Origin: Membranipora membranacea
Lineage: Eukaryota > Bryozoa > Gymnolaemata > Cheilostomatida > Membraniporidae
Assembly (NCBI GenBank): GCA_914767715.1
Contig: OU612068.1
Span: 18,354,001 to 18,418,000 of the forward strand
Direction of reading: 5' to 3'
DNA length: 64,000 nucleotides
How positions within the stretch are numbered: the first letter of the stretch is position 1; each line of letters begins with the position of its first letter. Positions 59,716 through 64,000 of the stretch are shown here, in pieces. Position numbers and translations under genes: made by a program. The notes beneath the pieces were generated by a model that ran no database searches, was not told where the DNA came from, and saw only the letters and a program-made list of their open reading frames with translations.

Positions 59716-61908
59716 TCACTAACTTATCCTTGTCTCACTTTTGCGAGCTGCACCAACTACATATACTGGATACAACATAGATCAGATGTTTTTCTGGCAC
59801 AAAAAGTTGGTATTTTGGCCAATAAGACATATTCTCTTCTCAATCAAGCATGCATAATACATTTCTGTTGCAAGAATATATCATACCCAAACATATATGC
59901 ATATGAAATCAATCCTAAACAAGTTGCTTCAAAGTTCCTAGTAAATGGATAATGTTGGTTTGCGTGGTTTTATTTAGCCTATGGTTTGATTCCACTATTG
60001 AAAATTGGCAAATCTCAGTAACAGTAATCACTGTAACAGCTTTGTATTGTCCATGTCGGGTATATATGGTATGAAGTACTGATATTGTTGATGAATACAT
60101 TTTTTTCATATCAATAGTATGAAATATATCTATTTACATATATGAAATGGGTAGTCAATTGATCAAAATAGTCTTGATAGAAATGACATCATGGTGATTG
60201 ATATAAGAGGGCATATTTGTGGATTATCAGCCTATGAACTATTAAAGCAGTCAACGTGTAAAATATAGATGGGATTATGTATTGTACAATTGTAATTTGA
60301 TGGATTACATATTACAAAGTTCCTCTATAAGCAACAGGTGGTCCTAGTCACCACTTAGATTAGATCAAGTTTGAGTCAGTTTGCCTGCATTCCAGTTGCT
60401 TTTTTCCACTGGTCACACTGCAGGCAGAAAGGCATTTTGCCTGTGGTGTCACCAGTGGAGGGGGAGAAACTCTTGGTATAGTTGCCACTAACATGTTTCA
60501 GGCACCACAGCTTGTGACCAGTACAGTTATAGCTTGACGAGACTGTCTTCTGTATGACACAAGAATATGAGTCATTTAGTGAGTTTTAGGTGGATGGGTA
60601 GCTCAATCTCCTTGCAGTCTGCTATAACATTTCCATTTACCACAAACCATCCTTAGTGATGCCTGATCTTCATCCAGTCAGCTGGGATTCTGTAATGATC
60701 AAATGCTTTAGAATGTCCAAAAATAAACACATACCTCAAGGCTAAATCCTTAAAAATCACTTGTAACTTTTGGGCAACACAAAGAGAACACTCAAATGTT
60801 AATAACCACCAGTAATTGTTATTATTGTTCATCTAAAACAATAGTCTCGCTTACTGCAAGAGTTGTCATGTTCAGGCATAAGGTTGTTTATATGAAAGTA
60901 TGCTGTTTCAATAAAATACGCATATTATCTTTTTTTGCCTTCTGCTGTATCCGGTTTAGTAAAGTTTGTCATCTGGGAAGGGGGGGGGGCACCCTCTCCC
61001 CAATAACAAGTCTTGTCGAGTAAATAATAGAAGGAGAAACACTTGACATGTGGTTAGAAGAAAACCCACATCCTTTTGGCAATTGGAAAGTTGCTACCAT
61101 TTAATTGATCATCTATTAACAAACACTGATGGTACTGGGGGCCAAATCATCAAACAAGCCACCGCCTTACATTCCAACAGAAGCTTGCACACAGGTAATA
61201 ATGAATAATAATTGAGCACTAATCTCAACTGTCAGATTAAATCCCAGTCACCAGGATTTAGACAAGAAGTAAAAACCACTACTACTAGTACTATGATTTG
61301 TGAAACGGTAAAAGTTAAGGTGTAACTCATAGACTCAGTATGAATGAGAGTATTTCTTGTTAATCCTTCATCGGTCTTTTGACAGTTGCACTGCAATGAT
61401 AGTTCTGCTGTATTCATGGACCACATCAAACAAGGATTTAATTTGGTTGGTTGGTTTTGGTTAAAAAAAGAGATGGGCATGGTTGTGGAATCAGTGGAAT
61501 GCAAGAGTGGTTAATGTCGATCAAATTTGATCTGATTGCAAACCATAGAGTTATTATAATATTATACCAGAGACTATATCTATATCTATATCTATATCTA
61601 TATCTATAGTCTCTGATTATACCTTATGTTGCAAGCATTGCAATTGCCCCCTTTTCGACTGACTGATTGAATGTGACAATATCAATATAAATTAAACGCT
61701 AGCTAGCAAATAGCAAAAGTCTTATCTCAGGCAATAGATATTACCCTTACCATTGGCGTCTGGTTTTATCACATGATAGGTTAATGGGGATATAGGTAAC
61801 ATCATTATGAACTCGCATTCATTTGATCACAGCATGTCACTGATGTGCAAAAATTATGCAAACAGTTGATCATCTGATATCATTTCTACACATTTCTATT
61901 GTAGAATA
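59716..61908. other. Spacer before the ankyrin-caspase gene
   Basis: No gene is recognised. A poly(G) run lies near 60979. The stretch ends in a possible 3' splice site, CATTTCTATTGTAG, four bases before the ATG of the next gene, so an upstream 5' UTR exon is possible but was not located. Confidence 0.5.
61563..61620. repeat. Palindrome with ACCAGAGACTATA arms, copy 2, with TATATC repeat core
   Basis: The termini ATACCAGAGACTATA and TATAGTCTCTGATTAT match the element at 40816-40856. The center is expanded to about six TATATC units. It lies about 290 nt upstream of the caspase-like gene. Confidence 0.85.
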
Positions 61909-63678
61909 ATGAGTCATACTCCAAATGGAACAGCGCATCAAGTCTCGCCTGCTGAAGCCCTGACCGATGATGAGGAGGCCCACCAGCACTTAAATTATGC
62001 TATCGAAAACAGTGGAAGTCGTATTGAATTGTTCGATCAACTTCCTCTCGAGAGAAAGAGTTCTATACTGAAATTACGAGACAGCTTTGGACGCAACGCT
62101 TATTTGAATACCATATATTGTGGAAATGTTGTTTTACTAGAAAAGTTGTTACCACTTCTGGACCTGCTTCAACTCCAGCACCTAATACTGGAAAATGATC
62201 ATTATAATCAGAACGCGATTCATCTGGCACTCCTCTCCGACAATGCCGAAGTTTTCTATAAAGTATGGGGTTACCTAGAGGCTAATACCAGCAGATACCT
62301 GGTGAGCGATCAGATCTTGCAGAGAAACCATTCAGAAAATGATGCACTTGCTCTAGCACTTCATATGAGAGAAGAGGGAACCAAGCTGATCAATGAATAC
62401 ATGCTGCCCATTCTGGAGGTGTCTTATAAAAATGTTAGCTCGCTTATATTGGGTAATGCCATAGTGACCTCCATTAAAACCGATAACTTTGATATAGCAT
62501 GGAAACTGGTCAGAGAGGTTGAGAAGCACAGTGGGGGCAACAAATACCAGAATCTAAAAAGACTCTTCATTGATCAAAAACATCATGACGACAACTTTGA
62601 TGAGAACCTGCAGCATGATAACCAGCAACAGTATGAGGAGAAAAGCCTCTTAGAAATATTAATGGACCGAATAACACCATCAAACAGAAAGGATCTCAAT
62701 ATGATCGTCAACATATTTTTTAGCAGTGCAGCTGCAGATATCAATGACCTCTATGGACTTTTAGTTGCCCCTCACTTCATTGGTGGCAAACAAGTTCTAT
62801 CTATTTTGATCGATAATGACTGCCATCAGCTCATTAGCTCTTTGCTACGAAATCAGTCGCTGGCGACAAAGATATGGGACCAAATGAACAACCAAGAAAC
62901 TAACTGTCCCTTCAGTCGCCATGTACTTGAAAGCCATGCTATGTCAGCTCGGATGGTTGCAGCATTTAACCAATCACGCTCGAACTTTTACCTCAATCTC
63001 ACTAATCAAACCAAAGCCAAAACAGTGTGCCTGCTGTTCTATACTGGACCGCACACAGCATCGCATATAGGTCAACATCGACATGGTGCTAAGGAAGAAT
63101 GTTATATGTTGAAAAACGCTATGACTGATACCGGAGTATCATGTGAGGAAATGCCGCATAATGGAGCCATATGGAATTGGCAGCAACTCAAGGATTGGCT
63201 GGTGCAGCGGGTGGAATTTTTCAAAGATGATATGAGCCATCTCGTTGTAGCAGGTTTTTGCCACGGGTCGGATGGATTACTGCACGATGCTGACATGGCG
63301 CCTTGTGCACTCAGGGATATTATCAAAATTGCCAACAGTAATGTGTACAAAGGCATCCCAATAACCTTCATCTTTCAAGGCTGTCGACAGCCTATTGGGG
63401 TAGGATCGACACCAACACTGGAACTGGAGAGAGATAACTTAGTGATAATGACATGCTCAGAAGGACAGCTGAGCAGAAGAGGCGTCTACACCAAATGGTT
63501 CGCTCAGATGCTACGAAAAGGAATAAGGGATATTCTTCACATTCACGCTGACGTGGCAAACGAAATAAAAAATGATATGGACATACGTGTCCGGCAGATC
63601 ACTCCTGAACTTCGATCTGAGCTAACAAAGCGAGAACTCTCCTTTCCTCGAGCTCCGAATAACGTTATCCGGGAATAA
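61909..63678 (+). CDS. Ankyrin-like repeat protein with C-terminal caspase-like domain, single exon
   Basis: An uninterrupted 589-codon frame. Residues about 57-125 hold two degenerate ankyrin-type repeats (DSFGRNAYLNTIYCGNVVLL; NQNAIHLALLSDNAEVFYK), then helical sequence. From about residue 372 it reads like a caspase p20/p10 unit: a beta strand TVCLLFYTG; QHRHGAKEECYMLKNAM, whose Arg could be the S1 Arg before the usual GT-D; HLVVAGFCHGSDGLL with His452; FIFQGCRQ with Cys492 (usual QACRG); and MTCSEGQLSRRGVYTKWFAQ, like the p10 ST...SWR...GSWF segment. The His-Cys spacing of 40 is close to the 42 of caspase-3. A cysteine protease role is inferred; QGCRQ departs from consensus, so activity is uncertain. 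No CARD or death domain is visible. Confidence 0.82.
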   Translation: MSHTPNGTAHQVSPAEALTDDEEAHQHLNYAIENSGSRIELFDQLPLERKSSILKLRDSFGRNAYLNTIYCGNVVLLEKLLPLLDLLQLQHLILENDHYNQNAIHLALLSDNAEVFYKVWGYLEANTSRYLVSDQILQRNHSENDALALALHMREEGTKLINEYMLPILEVSYKNVSSLILGNAIVTSIKTDNFDIAWKLVREVEKHSGGNKYQNLKRLFIDQKHHDDNFDENLQHDNQQQYEEKSLLEILMDRITPSNRKDLNMIVNIFFSSAAADINDLYGLLVAPHFIGGKQVLSILIDNDCHQLISSLLRNQSLATKIWDQMNNQETNCPFSRHVLESHAMSARMVAAFNQSRSNFYLNLTNQTKAKTVCLLFYTGPHTASHIGQHRHGAKEECYMLKNAMTDTGVSCEEMPHNGAIWNWQQLKDWLVQRVEFFKDDMSHLVVAGFCHGSDGLLHDADMAPCALRDIIKIANSNVYKGIPITFIFQGCRQPIGVGSTPTLELERDNLVIMTCSEGQLSRRGVYTKWFAQMLRKGIRDILHIHADVANEIKNDMDIRVRQITPELRSELTKRELSFPRAPNNVIRE

Positions 63679-64000
63679 AGTCTATGTGCAACTCAACCAA
63701 GAGCTTGTCCAAATGTACAGTGAAAAACTCTTCATCAAAACAGCAATATTGTGGGGTCATTCATAAGAAACACAGGATTATCTCCAGCAAAATTGTGAGG
63801 CGACAGGTGAGATCAATAACAAGTCAAATATGCATAGTTACAAACTCAGATAATTAATTGAAAATTGCTCAACTAATAAAATACAACATTTTAGGACATC
63901 GCCCTGCATGGTCGTAACATAGCTACCTTGCCGAGAACAGGCAAACAACACATTAGGGGTCCAAGTTTATATCGGAAAAATATTGAAATAATCATCTGGT
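63679..64000. other. 3' flank of the caspase-like gene
   Basis: No coding exon is recognised. A canonical AATAAA occurs in CTAATAAAATAC near 63874, about 195 nt after the stop codon. A splice-donor-like GACAGGTGAG lies near 63805, but no frame supports an exon there. Confidence 0.45.

Noticed and set aside
63102-63371. An 89-codon minus-strand frame with a hydrophobic start
   Set aside because: It lies antisense within the caspase-like coding region and has no support of its own.

Overview
This is nuclear DNA from an animal, most likely an invertebrate. It is AT-rich, its genes are split by many GT-AG introns, and it carries metazoan-specific families such as Wnt and a BICD-like dynein adaptor. 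Two tRNA-derived SINE-like insertions and many short inverted repeats fit an invertebrate genome. The sequence does not fix the phylum; a sponge or another early-branching or marine group is possible.

I rebuilt ten protein-coding genes by joining exons. All joins keep the reading frame. Left part: MRPL32 (+, 598-2585) and ARL6/BBS3 (-, 3599-5651) are tail-to-tail. ARL6 and EIF3G (+, 7307-11243) are head-to-head. A 5.8 kb stretch without a recognised gene follows, then a Wnt ligand (+, 17093-22913, first exon not placed).

Middle part: two small secreted cysteine-containing proteins of unknown family (-, 24401-24920 and 25591-27282), then a ten-exon coiled-coil gene of BICD-like type (-, 29439-42089) with a possible 6-nt microexon.

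Right part: a 14-exon AGPS gene for ether-lipid synthesis (-, 44947-53519). It lacks an N-terminal peroxisomal presequence and ends in AKL, a PTS1-type signal. Head-to-head with it is a nine-finger C2H2 zinc-finger gene (+, 54519-59394). Last is an intronless 589-residue protein (+, 61909-63678) with degenerate ankyrin-like repeats and a caspase-like C-terminal domain with an apparent His/Cys dyad.

The genes do not form one pathway; they are ordinary neighbours. Introns and spacers carry a tRNA-Cys, a SINE with a perfect 16-bp target-site duplication, a second tRNA-like SINE, a 45-bp minisatellite, two large foldback elements, a two-copy hairpin family, an interlocked inverted repeat, and a dispersed family of tiny palindromes built on GGGAGTT/AACTCCC. 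The most unusual items are the ankyrin-caspase gene, the AGPS targeting switch, the microexon and the interlocked repeat.
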